A stretch of 64,000 bases of DNA from Acidobacteriota bacterium. Its GTDB lineage: Bacteria > Acidobacteriota > Thermoanaerobaculia > Gp7-AA8. Shown in pieces: positions 32,778 through 42,224 of the stretch; position 1 is the stretch's first letter, and each line of letters begins with the position of its first letter. A model generated the notes under the pieces. That model had not been told where the DNA came from. It searched no databases and saw nothing but the letters and a program-made list of their open reading frames with translations. Both the position numbers and the translations under genes were made by a program. Location: NCBI GenBank assembly GCA_003223645.1, contig QHVT01000006.1, positions 1-64,000 of the forward strand, read 5' to 3'.

Positions 32778-33434
32778 ATGCTGCCGTTCAGCCAGACGCT
32801 CACTCCCGAGAAGGGGTTGATCTTCCGGATCACGCATCGAGACAACCTGCCCTGGATTCTGACGAATGGCCTGCACTGCCAAAGCTCAGGCATTACCGAT
32901 CCTGACCACGTCTCGATTGGCAACCCTGAGCTCATCGCGCTTCGCCCGAATCGAGAGGTCGACATCGCTCCGGGCGGAACTCTTGCGGACTACATTCCGT
33001 TCTATTTCACACCCTACAGCCCGATGCTCTTGAACATCAAGACAGGCTACGCAGGAATCCAGCAGCGCAACAATGAGGAAATCGTTGTGCTCGTGAGCTC
33101 GCTCGATGCTCTCCGGTCGAACAGCGTGCGCTATGTCTACACCGACCGGCACGCGTACCTCCGGACGGCAAGATTCTTCGACGATCCGGCGCAACTCGGC
33201 GTGGTCGTAGACTTCGGTCCACTCCAACGGCGCGACTTTCAGCGAGATCGGGAGCGGCCTGACAAGGTGGAGCGGTATCAGGCCGAAGCCCTCGCGTATC
33301 GGTTCGTTCCCGTCGAGGCGTTGCTCGGCATCGGCTGCTACACTGCTGCCATCAAGACACAGCTGGAGACCGCCTGTCGCGAACTTGGAGTCCAGGTGAA
33401 GTTCGTTCACCGCGCGGAGTGGTACTTCTCATGA
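32778..33434 (+). CDS. darT: DarT-type DNA ADP-ribosyltransferase toxin
   Basis: 218 aa from ATG 32778 ([20 protein letters not shown]). Matches DarT: an N-terminal [20 protein letters not shown] helix-loop, the [15 protein letters not shown] segment of the NAD site, and a VYTDRHAYL region. DarT uses NAD to ADP-ribosylate thymine in single-stranded DNA, which blocks replication, and some members stop phages. Its stop overlaps the darG start in ATGA. Confidence 0.93.
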   Translation: MLPFSQTLTPEKGLIFRITHRDNLPWILTNGLHCQSSGITDPDHVSIGNPELIALRPNREVDIAPGGTLADYIPFYFTPYSPMLLNIKTGYAGIQQRNNEEIVVLVSSLDALRSNSVRYVYTDRHAYLRTARFFDDPAQLGVVVDFGPLQRRDFQRDRERPDKVERYQAEALAYRFVPVEALLGIGCYTAAIKTQLETACRELGVQVKFVHRAEWYFS

Positions 33435-34492
33435 TTCGTTTCACCACCGGCAACCTGCTCGATTCCGGCGCCGACGCGATGGTGAATACCGTAAATACGG
33501 TTGGGATCATGGGGAAGGGAATTGCGCTCATGTTCAAGGAGGCATTTCCCGCGAATTTCCGCGAATACGAGGCCGCATCGAGGCGCGGCGAGATCCGGAC
33601 CGGCAGCATGTTCGTAACGGAACGCCCGGCGATGATGGGTGCTCCCCGGTGGATCATCAACTTTCCGACGAAACGACACTGGCGCGGAAAGACTCGGCTG
33701 GAGTGGATCGAATCGGGATTGCAGAATCTCCGAAGCGTGATCCTCGAGAAAGGCGTCCGCTCGATCGCCGTTCCTCCGCTGGGATGTGGAAACGGCGGTC
33801 TGGAGTGGCGCGTTGTCCGGCCGATGATCGAGCGAGCCCTCGCCGATCTCGCCGAGGTGGACATCGTCGTGTACGAGCCGACCCGCGAATATCAGAACGT
33901 AGCGAAGCGCAGCGGCGTGGAGAAGCTGACCCCTGCGCGCGCCCTCATCGCGGAGCTCGTACGACGCTACTGGATTCTCGGCATCGAGTGCTCGCTTCTC
34001 GAGATTCAGAAGCTCGCATGGTTTCTCGAGCGTGAGATCGAAAGTCTGGCGTTGCCCAATCCACTCGATCTGCAATTCTCGGCCAATCGCTACGGTCCGT
34101 ACGCGAATCGCCTGGACCACTTGCTCGATGGATTGGACGGGAGCTATCTGCGCTCCCATCTGAGAATCCCGGATGCCAAACCCACGGATGTCATCGCGTT
34201 CAACGATTCGAAGAAAGACGTCGTCGCGGCGTACATCAAGTCCGAGGCGTCCGCCTACATCCCTGCGCTGGAAGGTGTTTCCAGGCGGATCGATGGATTC
34301 GAGTCGCCTCTTGGAATGGAGCTTCTCGCCACCGTCGACTGGTTGCTCGCGCGTGAAGGGAGAACAGCCAGTCTCCCGGACATCAAGGCTGGTCTCGAGG
34401 CGTGGCCGGGCGGTGACGGAGCAGGGGAGCGGAAACTCCGCCTCTTCGACGACCGCATGCTGAACCTCGCAATCGAGCGGCTTACGCGCTGA
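33431..34492 (+). CDS. darG: DarG-type macrodomain antitoxin
   Basis: 353 aa from ATG 33431. Residues 1-155 form a macrodomain ([44 protein letters not shown]) that removes ADP-ribose from DNA. Residues 165-353 match the DarG C-terminal domain that binds DarT directly ([36 protein letters not shown]). Both neutralising activities appear intact. The 4-nt overlap with darT couples their translation. Confidence 0.94.
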   Translation: MIRFTTGNLLDSGADAMVNTVNTVGIMGKGIALMFKEAFPANFREYEAASRRGEIRTGSMFVTERPAMMGAPRWIINFPTKRHWRGKTRLEWIESGLQNLRSVILEKGVRSIAVPPLGCGNGGLEWRVVRPMIERALADLAEVDIVVYEPTREYQNVAKRSGVEKLTPARALIAELVRRYWILGIECSLLEIQKLAWFLEREIESLALPNPLDLQFSANRYGPYANRLDHLLDGLDGSYLRSHLRIPDAKPTDVIAFNDSKKDVVAAYIKSEASAYIPALEGVSRRIDGFESPLGMELLATVDWLLAREGRTASLPDIKAGLEAWPGGDGAGERKLRLFDDRMLNLAIERLTR

Positions 34493-34698
34493 TCAGTTCA
34501 ACATCACTCCGATACGAACCAAAGGCGAGTGGCCGCGGCGAAGTTTTCGCTCGGCAGCATCTGCGGAGCGGCGAGGGAGGCGTCAACACGGGGTGGCTGG
34601 CGCTGCTCGTCATCATCGTGACGATGGCAATCCTGGGCGTGGACTCACGGGACTCGATGGCTTTGCTTCCAACTACGAGTTCCAAGAGTGAGCGACGC

Positions 34699-36378
34699 TC
34701 ATTCGTGCAGCACTTGATGCACGAACGCCACCGCGATCGATCCCTCTCCGACCGCTGACGCCACGCGCTTGATGTTTCCTCCGCGGACGTCGCCGATCGC
34801 GAACACGCGCGGGCGGCTGGTCTCGAGCAGGTGCGGCCCGCGCGCGAGCGGCCACTGCGCGGTAGTGAGATCTTCGGAGGTGAGCGCGGGGCCGGTCTTC
34901 AGGAAGCCGCGCTCGTCGAGTGACAGACAGCCGTCGAGCCACTTTGTCGCCGGAACGGCGCCCGTCATCACGAAGAGATGGCGAATGTCTTCCACCGACT
35001 CGGAGCCGGTCTCGCTGTCGCGCCAGCGCACGCGCTCGAGATGTTTGTCGCCCTCGACGGCGGTGATCTGACATCGCGTGCGCACTTCGATCGATGGACT
35101 CTGTTCGATGCGGCGGACGAGATAGCGCGACATGCTGTCGGCCAGCTCTCCCTTGCGCACCACCATGATCACGCCGCCCGACTTGTCGGCGAGGTAGACG
35201 GCTGCCTGGCCGGCCGAGTTGCCGCCGCCGGCGATGAGCACCTTCTCGCCTTTGCACAGCTGCGCCTCCATCGGCGTGGCAAGGTAGTAGACGCCGGCGC
35301 CGTTGAATCGCGAGAGGTTCTCGATCGGCAGGCTGCGATATTCGGCGCCGGTGGCGATGATGATCGTGCGCGCGGTGACGCGCGTGCCGTCGTCGATCTC
35401 CACCGCGTACGGCCGCTTGTCGCAGCGGAGCCGCACCGCGCCTTTGGCGATCATCATCTGCGCGCCGAATTTTTCCGCTTGTGTGAACGCGCGCGTCGCG
35501 AGCTCCTGTCCGGTGACGCCGGACGGAAATCCGAGATAGTTTTCGATGCGCATGCTCGATCCGGCCTGGCCGCCCGGCGCATTCGCTTCGATCATCAGCA
35601 CGTCCAGTCCCTCGGACGCCGCATACACCGCAGCGCCGAGTCCCGCCGGCCCGGCGCCGACGATGACGACGTCGCGGACGTGACTTTCGTCGACATCGAT
35701 GGCCTGATTGAATCCGAGACAGTCGGCGATCTGGGAGTTGGTCGGATTGCGAAGAACGACTTCGCGGCGGCAGATGACGAGCGGAATGTCGTCCGGCGAG
35801 ACCTCAAAGCGATCGAGGATCTCCTGCGCCATCGCGTCGCGATCGAGATCGACGTACGTCACCGGATGCGCATTGCGCGAGAGGAACTCCCGGACCTCCA
35901 GCGTGCGCGCGGAGAATTCCGAGCCGAGGATCAGCACGTCGCCGAGACCTTTCTCGAGGAGGAGAACGCGACGCAGAATGAACGCGCGCATCACGATCTC
36001 GCTCAGCTCGACGTCGGTCTGCACGAGCGCGAGCAACGCATCGCGCTGCACTTCGATCACTTCGCCGGATTGCGCGACGCGAGCGGTCGCGACCGGACGA
36101 CGTCCGGAGAGTAAATTGAGCTCACCGCTGAACGAGCCGCGGTGATACGTCACGACGACCTGATCGTCCTGGCCCTCGCACGCCGGCCGCACCACTTCCA
36201 CCACTCCGTCGAGGACGACAAAGAGCGGAAACTCCTCCTGACCGGCTTCGATCAGCACATCGCCCGCCTGCACCGCGCGGCGCTTCCCGTGTTTCTCGAT
36301 GCGCGCGATCTGCGCAGGGGTGAGCGTGGGCCACAGCTGATCCTCACGCGGTGCGATGGACAACGGACCGGCTGTCAT
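34699..36378 (-). CDS. Cyclic-nucleotide-binding/thioredoxin-reductase-like fusion
   Basis: 559 aa. Residues about 15-135 are a cNMP-binding domain (GDVLIEAGQEEFPLFVVLDG, FSGELNLLSGRRPVATA). Residues 145-225 form a thioredoxin/glutaredoxin-like domain lacking a CxxC (ILGSEFSARTLEVREFL). Residues 235-559 form an FAD/NAD(P) pyridine nucleotide-disulfide oxidoreductase (VIVGAGPAGLGAAVYAASEG; second loop LIAGGGNSAGQAAVYLA; FAIGDVRGGNIKRV). The redox CxxC of thioredoxin reductase is replaced by YYLATPMEAQL, so classical thioredoxin reduction is unlikely. The cNMP domain could gate an NAD(P)H oxidase or quinone-type activity. Confidence 0.9.
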   Translation of the reverse strand: MTAGPLSIAPREDQLWPTLTPAQIARIEKHGKRRAVQAGDVLIEAGQEEFPLFVVLDGVVEVVRPACEGQDDQVVVTYHRGSFSGELNLLSGRRPVATARVAQSGEVIEVQRDALLALVQTDVELSEIVMRAFILRRVLLLEKGLGDVLILGSEFSARTLEVREFLSRNAHPVTYVDLDRDAMAQEILDRFEVSPDDIPLVICRREVVLRNPTNSQIADCLGFNQAIDVDESHVRDVVIVGAGPAGLGAAVYAASEGLDVLMIEANAPGGQAGSSMRIENYLGFPSGVTGQELATRAFTQAEKFGAQMMIAKGAVRLRCDKRPYAVEIDDGTRVTARTIIIATGAEYRSLPIENLSRFNGAGVYYLATPMEAQLCKGEKVLIAGGGNSAGQAAVYLADKSGGVIMVVRKGELADSMSRYLVRRIEQSPSIEVRTRCQITAVEGDKHLERVRWRDSETGSESVEDIRHLFVMTGAVPATKWLDGCLSLDERGFLKTGPALTSEDLTTAQWPLARGPHLLETSRPRVFAIGDVRGGNIKRVASAVGEGSIAVAFVHQVLHE

Positions 36379-36442
36379 TGGCCGCTAAGACTACACCCCT
36401 GCGCCATGGCAACTGCGAGACTCAGCGGCCGTGAAAAAATCC

Positions 36443-36541
36443 GTGTCATCCTGAGCCGCGAAGACGGCGAAGGATCCCCCGCCTACGGAGCGTCAAGCGT
36501 TCTAGCGCCGGGGATCCCTCGCTGCGCTCGGGATGACACAT
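36443..36541. repeat. Palindromic repeat family A, copy 3
   Basis: GTGTCATCCTGAGCCGCG...GCTCGGGATGACACA, an intergenic hairpin between the oxidoreductase and CsbD genes. Confidence 0.9.
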
Positions 36542-36555
36542 TTTTTCACAGGCAC

Positions 36556-36765
36556 TCAGCGCCGGCGACGGTTGGGATCGATGGCGTTGCCGAACCCTTC
36601 CTGAACCCGTCCCGCCGCACGGTCGACCTTCCCCTCAATCTCCGTCTTCGGATTGTCGGTCAGATCGCCCCACGCTTCCTTCACGTTGCCCTTCACCTGC
36701 TTGACGATCCCTTTTCCGCGATTTTCGATTGCGGCCTCTTCGGGAGTGCGGTCTCTGCGATTCAT
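36556..36765 (-). CDS. CsbD-family stress protein
   Basis: 69 aa from ATG 36765, with AAGGAG 10 nt upstream. CsbD signature GKGIVKQVKGNVKEAWGDLT followed by KVDRAAGRVQEGFG. A small hydrophilic protein induced by general stress in other bacteria; its molecular role is unknown. Confidence 0.92.
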   Translation of the reverse strand: MNRRDRTPEEAAIENRGKGIVKQVKGNVKEAWGDLTDNPKTEIEGKVDRAAGRVQEGFGNAIDPNRRRR

Positions 36766-36867
36766 GTCGTGTGGCTCCTTTCTGATGCACAACCATGAAT
36801 AGCAACGGAGGTGCCGTTGCGTGCCAGATGAATCCGCCACCCGCCCATGCGCGTATCCTTCACCATC

Positions 36868-38151
36868 ATGACCACACTTCCTCCCGGCCGGGACGGCTTG
36901 CCGCTCCTCGGCGAGACGCTCGACTTCGCAAAGAATCCGTTTGGCTTCATTGAAAAGCGACTAGCCGCGAATGGCGGGCGCGTCTTTCGGTCGAATGTGC
37001 TGGGGCGAAAGACTGCCGTCATCGCCGGCGCGGATGCGGCCGGACGGTTCATCGACTCGTCCACCGTCATGCGCGAGGGCTCGATGCCGCCGCACGTGCA
37101 GGAGCTTTTCGGCGGCCGCAGTCTGCCGTTGCTCGACGGGGAAGTGCACGCAGCGCGTAAGCTCGAAGTGCTGAAAGCGTTCAGTCGCGAAGCGCTCGCG
37201 TCGTACCTGCCGGTGATCGAGAAGACCACGAAGGACTACTTCGCGGATTGGGCGAAAGCAGGGGAGATCGGGTGGGTGGACGAGTTGAAGAAGCTCTCGA
37301 TCGAGATCATCTGCGCGGCGATCATCGGGATGCCGCGTGGCGACGAGATGGACCAGCTCCGCCGCGACTACATCATTCTCCTGAACGGCTTCGCCGCGCT
37401 GCCGATCAATCTTCCCGGCACGCGGTATCGCAAGGCATTGCAGGCGCGGGATCGCATTCTCGACGCGATGCGCCGCGCGGTGCGGCAGCGACGCGCCGCG
37501 CCGGCGAATGACGGGCTCTCGCGCATTCTCGCGTCGGGCGCGGTGAGCGATGAGGAAGCCGCTCTCGAGCTGCACCACATCGTCATCGCCGGCTTCATCA
37601 TCTGGGCTGAGCTCGCGGCGATCGTGCGTCAACTGACGTTGCATCCCGACGTGCGCGAGCGGCTGGCGAAGGAAGTGCAGTCGTCCGACTCGTACAGCGC
37701 GCTGCCGTACCTCATGCAGGTGATCAACGAAGTCAAGCGCGTGTGTCCGATCGTCCCGGTCGTCTTCGGCAAAACGAAAGAGCCGATGGCGTTGGACGGC
37801 GTGACCATTCCGGCGGGATGGATGTTGCTCTTCGCGCTGATGCCGAGTCACGGCACGCACAGCGTCTACACGAACCCGGAACGCTTCGATCCCGATCGCT
37901 TCTCGCCCGAGCGCGCGGAGGACAAACGCCACGAGCACGCCTTCGTGCCGCAGGGCGCGGGACCGGTGACCGGACATCGCTGCCCCGGCTTGGACCTCGC
38001 GACGTTCATGATGGCGGTCTTCACCGCGGTCCTGTTGCGCGGCTACACGTGGGAGCTCCCGCCGCAGAACTTCGATCTCGACTGGAGCAAGACGCCGCCG
38101 GAGATGAAGGACGGATTGCGCGCGCGGGTCAGCGCTTCGTCCCGCGCGTGA
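36868..38151 (+). CDS. Cytochrome P450
   Basis: 427 aa from ATG 36868; ATG 36847 would add 7 residues. The N-terminal PPGRDGLPLLGET is typical of CYP120/CYP152-like enzymes. The K-helix ExxR is EVKR (288-291) and the heme-binding segment FVPQGAGPVTGHRCPG carries Cys372. The I-helix (HHIVIAGFIIWAELAA) lacks the usual acidic-Thr pair for O2 activation, so peroxide use or an altered proton path is possible. No reductase or ferredoxin gene is adjacent. No substrate can be named. Confidence 0.92.
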   Translation: MTTLPPGRDGLPLLGETLDFAKNPFGFIEKRLAANGGRVFRSNVLGRKTAVIAGADAAGRFIDSSTVMREGSMPPHVQELFGGRSLPLLDGEVHAARKLEVLKAFSREALASYLPVIEKTTKDYFADWAKAGEIGWVDELKKLSIEIICAAIIGMPRGDEMDQLRRDYIILLNGFAALPINLPGTRYRKALQARDRILDAMRRAVRQRRAAPANDGLSRILASGAVSDEEAALELHHIVIAGFIIWAELAAIVRQLTLHPDVRERLAKEVQSSDSYSALPYLMQVINEVKRVCPIVPVVFGKTKEPMALDGVTIPAGWMLLFALMPSHGTHSVYTNPERFDPDRFSPERAEDKRHEHAFVPQGAGPVTGHRCPGLDLATFMMAVFTAVLLRGYTWELPPQNFDLDWSKTPPEMKDGLRARVSASSRA

Positions 38152-38761
38152 GTTTGTTGCCGACCTCGCGTTTCACGCGCGGAGCGAGGGATTCGCGATG
38201 ATCGTTCACGAACCGGCGCACCGCGTCGGCATTTGCCTTACTCAATTCGCGTAGCGCCCAGGAGAGCGCCTTCACGATCATGTCGTCGCGATCGTCGACG
38301 AGCGTGGCGCAAATTTCAAGCGTGCGCTGCACGTGATCGTTCGCCGGCGGCTTACGATTCAACGTCACCGTGGACACGAGCGCCGCGCGACGCCACCAGC
38401 GGTCCTTCGCGCGCGCCCACGAGATCACCAGCGCGTCGCCGATCTGATCGCGTTTCCACGCGGGACCGGAAATGATCGATCCGAAGGCGTCGACCGCGTC
38501 CCATGAGTCCATTCCTTCGCCGAGGGCGACGACTGCGTTTGCGTCGAGGAGCGCGAACGCGGCGGGGTGAAAGCGCACGAGCTCATATCCAGCGAATCGG
38601 GCGAGAACGTCGCCTGTACGCGCGAGCTTCGTCGCAAGAGCGAGCATCGCGTCGCCGGAGAGCTCGCGCAATTGCGATGAATACTTTCGCCGCACGGCTC
38701 GCACTTCCGGCACGGTGCCGTTCGTGGCGCGAATGGCGGAGAGGATCTCGCGAAAGGACAA
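38129..38761 (-). CDS. AlkD-like DNA alkylation repair protein
   Basis: 210 aa of HEAT-like helices. Characteristic motifs are SWDAVDAFGS (the Asp of the WDxVD motif acts in base excision) and DRWWRRAALVSTVTL. DNA glycosylases of this family remove N3/N7-alkylpurines. Its 3' end overlaps the convergent P450 gene by 23 bp. Confidence 0.9.
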   Translation of the reverse strand: MSFREILSAIRATNGTVPEVRAVRRKYSSQLRELSGDAMLALATKLARTGDVLARFAGYELVRFHPAAFALLDANAVVALGEGMDSWDAVDAFGSIISGPAWKRDQIGDALVISWARAKDRWWRRAALVSTVTLNRKPPANDHVQRTLEICATLVDDRDDMIVKALSWALRELSKANADAVRRFVNDHRESLAPRVKREVGNKLTRGTKR

Positions 38762-38770
38762 CGAGTCAGT

Positions 38771-39106
38771 TTACGCGCTCTTGTCCACCACCCTCGCATC
38801 CGGCGCGTTCGTCGCGACCGACTTGATCCCGTTCTCCATCGCGCGCGCCGACGAGTACATCTCGCTCTTGCCGATGGTCTTGCCGTTGTCGGCGGTGAGG
38901 AGGAAGTAGGGGCTGCCGTCGCTGGCGGTTTTGCGGACGAAGCGGGCGTCGTTTTGCGAGTTGCTGCGCACGGACGCGATGCCGGTCTCGGCTCCGCCCT
39001 TCGCTTCGTAGGTCTCGCTGGTGAGGATGATCTCGTTGTTGCCGGCTTTGAGGTTGAAGCGGTATTTTCCGGCGGCGCCTTTTTCGATGACGAATGTTCC
39101 AGCCAT
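38771..39106 (-). CDS. YegP family protein (DUF1508)
   Basis: 111 aa from ATG 39106. Two tandem DUF1508 units: GKYRFNLKAGNNEIILTSE with GIASVRSNS, then GSPYFLLTADNGKTIGKSE with GIKSVATNA. Function unknown. It starts 9 bp from the AlkD-like gene end on the same strand, so the two may be one transcript. Confidence 0.93.
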   Translation of the reverse strand: MAGTFVIEKGAAGKYRFNLKAGNNEIILTSETYEAKGGAETGIASVRSNSQNDARFVRKTASDGSPYFLLTADNGKTIGKSEMYSSARAMENGIKSVATNAPDARVVDKSA

Positions 39107-39188
39107 GGGATGGTCCTCCTTATGGCAGGAAGTATACGCTTGCGTAGGGTAGAGGCGCGGCGCAGAGGCTGTGAAAAATCCTGACAGC

Positions 39189-39290
39189 TTTGTGGCGACC
39201 GCTGCCCTCAGCGGTCGCGGCGGCGCGAGCGCCGCTGGCGCCGCCATTAGGCGGCGCCGTGACCGCTGAGGGCAGCGGTCACCACAACAG
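39189..39290. repeat. Palindromic repeat family C, copy 1
   Basis: TGTGGCGACCGCTGCCCTCAG...CTGAGGGCAGCGGTCACCACA with a GGCGGCGC/GCGCCGCC inner stem. Copy 2 is at 46905-47000. Confidence 0.9.
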
Positions 39291-39362
39291 CGGTCACCAC
39301 AACAGCGGTCACCACAACAGCGGTCACCACAACAGCGGTCACCACAACAGCGGTCACCACAA
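39273..39362. repeat. Tandem repeat, six 15-bp units
   Basis: Six perfect head-to-tail copies of CAGCGGTCACCACAA. The unit is the right end of repeat C, so it grew by slippage or unequal crossing at that end. Together with repeat C this fills the 450-bp gap 39107-39559, which has no gene. Confidence 0.95.
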
Positions 39363-39559
39363 TTCTCATCAGGTGGGGAGGATCGATTCAGTACGTCGCC
39401 TGCCACGCCCGCGCCTCGGCCTGTTCGAGCGTTTGCGACATCTGCGCGCGGCGGCTCCGATAGAGATCATGCTCCGAAGCCCTCAATGGATTTGGCATTG
39501 TCACGATGGACACGGATGCGGTTCATGACACCGATCGCCTTATACTCTGCGCGTCCGAA

Positions 39560-42064
39560 ATGGCCCTCTTTCAATCTCAAACGAAAGACGCGCTGAAGCG
39601 TCTCGCGACCAAGGATTTTGCCTCGGCCGAGGAGCGTGATGCGCTGCTCGCCGGCCTTGGGGCGGCGCAGGATCTCGATGCCCGTGACGTGGTCTGGATG
39701 CTCTTTCGTCCCGACCGCGCGTTTCGCGACGCCGGCGCGAAAGTTCTGCTGCGGCTGCGCGATCCCGGGACGCTCGCGCTCTTCGTGGCCGAGGCGCGGA
39801 TGAAGCCGGAGCCGGCGTTTCGTGCCGCGGCCGCGCAGTTCTTCACGCTCGGACTCCCGGGAATCGAAGCTGAGCTGTCGCAGCTGATCGACAATCCGCA
39901 GAAGCCGACGAAGGACGCGCTCGAGACGCAGGAGCTCGCGCGGCGCATGTTGCTCCACGCGCCGCTGGACAAAGCGATCGAGCCGCTGCTGTGGCAGCTC
40001 GCGGCGGCCGGCCGAGCCGAGGATCGCGTCGCGTATCTCGCACGCGCGGCGGCGTATCCGATGGACGATAAGGGAATCGCGCGGTGGCAGAAGCTCGTCA
40101 CCGATCCCGATCCGCCGGTCCGTGAAAAAGCGCTCGAAGTCCTCGCCGCGCAGGCTCCGGCAACGTCGGTTCCTCTGTTCGTGCAGCACCTGCCGAACGC
40201 CGGCTACGCCGTGCAGCAACTGCTCATCGACGCACTGACGAAAGCCGCCGCGACGCAGCCGCCGCAATTCGCCGACCAGCTCCTGCCGCTCGTCGCGTCC
40301 GGCGATGCCGGCACGCGCACCGCGGTGATGAAGATCCTTCTCGGCATGCCGAATCCCGCGGAGATCGTGAAGCGCTACGTCCGCTTCACGAAGACGCTCG
40401 CCGGATTCATGCGCGATCGCGCGCTCGAGTCGATCCGTGCATTCGGCAGCCAGGTCGTCGAACCGACGATCGAGTTGTTGAGCGATCCCGACGAAGACAT
40501 CCGCGCCGCGGCCATCGCCGTCGCGAGCACGTTCGAAGATCCGCGTCTCGTGCCCGCAACGATCATGCTGCTGAAGGATCCCGACTGGTGGATCCGGATC
40601 TCCGCGGCGGAGGCGCTCGGGCGGATGAAGGATCCGCGCGCGGTCGAGGCGCTCGTCGCGGCGCTCGCGGATCCCGATGTGAAGTGGACGGCGGTCGAAG
40701 CGCTCGGCCACATCGCCGATCCGCGCTCTCTCAACGCCCTCGGCCGCATGCTCGCCGATCCGCAGCCGAACGTGCGCATCGAGGTCATGCAGGCGCTGCG
40801 CAACTTCAATCATCCGCAGGTCCTGCAGGCGCTCAAGCAGATCGCGACGAACGATGCCGAGCGATCGGTCCGCATGCGCGCGGTCGACATTCTGGAAGAG
40901 ATCGCGCAGCGCACCCAGAAGAGCGAGGAAATCGAAGCGGTACGCAGCGAAGCGCTCGCCGCGCGGTCGAGACAGGGCGAGCCGCGACTCAACACGTACC
41001 TGATCTCGACGCGAAACAGCGGAGCGTCGGACTTCCACCTCTCCGTCGGCCAGCCGCCGATCGTGCGCATGGCGGCGGACCTGCTGCGCGTGCAGCAGGA
41101 GACGTTCACCGCACAGCAGACCGAGTCCCTGCTCAGGGAGATCCTCGAAGATCCGCAGTGGGACGCGCTGCAGAAACATCAGCAGATCGACTTCACGTAC
41201 TTCATCCCGCAGGCGGGACGCTATCGCGCGAACATCTTCGTCGACCAGAAAGGCTACAACGCCGTCTTCCGCGTCATCCCGGAGAAGCCGCCGACGATGC
41301 TCGAGCTCGGCCTGCCGCCGCAGCTCGCGGAGATCGCCGGCTATCACCAGGGACTCGTTTTGATCTGCGGGCCGTCGGGCTCGGGGAAGTCGGCGACGCT
41401 GACCGCGCTCGTGAATCTCTTCAACGAGACGCGGAGCGATCACGTCCTGACGATGGAAGATCCGGTGGAGTTCGTCCATCCGTTCAAGAATTGCCTGATC
41501 AATCAACGCGAGGTCGGACGCCACACGCAGTCCTTCTCGCGCGCATTGCGCGCCGCGCTGCGCGAGGATCCGGACGTGATCGTGATCGGCGAGCTGCGCG
41601 ACAACGAAAGCGTGTCGCTCGCGTTGACCGCCGCCGAGACCGGCCACATCGTCCTCGGCACGCTGAACGCGACGAGCGCGCCGAAGGCGATCGACCGGCT
41701 CATCGCGAGCTTCCCGGTCGATGAGCAGCCGCAGATCCGCGCGTCGCTCTCCGAGTCGCTGCGCTACGTGATCGCGCAGAAACTGCTGCCGGCGAAAGAA
41801 GGACGCAAGCAGGTCGCGGCATTCGAGGTGCTGAAGGGGACGGCGAACATCGCCAACATGATCCGCGACGAGAAGACGTTTCAGATCCACTCGGCGATGC
41901 AGATCGGGAAGTCGATCGGCATGTCGACATTCGATGACGCGTTGAAAGACCTGCTGAAGCGCGACGCCATCACCGCCGAGGTGGCGTACATGGCGGCGCA
42001 GAAGAAAGAGGACTTCGAGTCGTTCGTGTCGCCGGAATTTCTCATGCAGACGAAGGGCGCCTAA
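39560..42064 (+). CDS. PilT-like ATPase with large HEAT-repeat N-terminus
   Basis: 834 aa from ATG 39560. Residues 1-470 are HEAT repeats (LVPATIMLLKDPDWWIRISA, AVEALVAALADPDVKWTAVE). Residues 480-834 are a PilT/PilU-type AAA motor: Walker A GPSGSGKS near 604, Asp box MEDPVEFVHP, then LTAAETGHIVLGTLNATSA. The His of the usual GTLHT box is replaced by Asn. PilT motors pull type IV pili; the HEAT part may dock to the pilus base. A second, normal PilT follows after repeat A copy 4. This looks like a PilT/PilU-like pair in which this copy has diverged. Confidence 0.92.
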   Translation: MALFQSQTKDALKRLATKDFASAEERDALLAGLGAAQDLDARDVVWMLFRPDRAFRDAGAKVLLRLRDPGTLALFVAEARMKPEPAFRAAAAQFFTLGLPGIEAELSQLIDNPQKPTKDALETQELARRMLLHAPLDKAIEPLLWQLAAAGRAEDRVAYLARAAAYPMDDKGIARWQKLVTDPDPPVREKALEVLAAQAPATSVPLFVQHLPNAGYAVQQLLIDALTKAAATQPPQFADQLLPLVASGDAGTRTAVMKILLGMPNPAEIVKRYVRFTKTLAGFMRDRALESIRAFGSQVVEPTIELLSDPDEDIRAAAIAVASTFEDPRLVPATIMLLKDPDWWIRISAAEALGRMKDPRAVEALVAALADPDVKWTAVEALGHIADPRSLNALGRMLADPQPNVRIEVMQALRNFNHPQVLQALKQIATNDAERSVRMRAVDILEEIAQRTQKSEEIEAVRSEALAARSRQGEPRLNTYLISTRNSGASDFHLSVGQPPIVRMAADLLRVQQETFTAQQTESLLREILEDPQWDALQKHQQIDFTYFIPQAGRYRANIFVDQKGYNAVFRVIPEKPPTMLELGLPPQLAEIAGYHQGLVLICGPSGSGKSATLTALVNLFNETRSDHVLTMEDPVEFVHPFKNCLINQREVGRHTQSFSRALRAALREDPDVIVIGELRDNESVSLALTAAETGHIVLGTLNATSAPKAIDRLIASFPVDEQPQIRASLSESLRYVIAQKLLPAKEGRKQVAAFEVLKGTANIANMIRDEKTFQIHSAMQIGKSIGMSTFDDALKDLLKRDAITAEVAYMAAQKKEDFESFVSPEFLMQTKGA

Positions 42065-42087
42065 TGTCTGGTCAACTTCGAGCTTGC

Positions 42088-42191
42088 GTGTCATTCCGAG
42101 CCGCAACGACGGCGAGGAATCCCCGGCCGAAGCACGATCAACGCTCCGTCGGCGGGGGATCCTTCGCCGTCTATGCGGCTCAGGTTGACAC
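42088..42191. repeat. Palindromic repeat family A, copy 4
   Basis: GTGTCATTCCGAGCCGC...GCGGCTCAGGTTGACA, somewhat diverged, between the two PilT-type genes. Confidence 0.8.
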
Positions 42192-42224
42192 TGAAGTTCA
42201 TTGTTGAAAGGGCAGTAGCTGGCA

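Noticed and set aside
34560-34690. Possible membrane-helix fragment on the plus strand (GWLALLVIIVTMAILGVDS)
   Set aside because: Hydrophobic for about 20 residues but with no start, no family motif and no continuation; too short to call.
39273-39362. CRISPR array
   Set aside because: Units are directly contiguous 15-mers without spacers; this is a simple tandem repeat.
39467-42106. 879-codon minus-strand ORF opposite the HEAT-PilT gene
   Set aside because: Composition is typical of antisense reading and no motif is present; the PilT motifs are on the plus strand.
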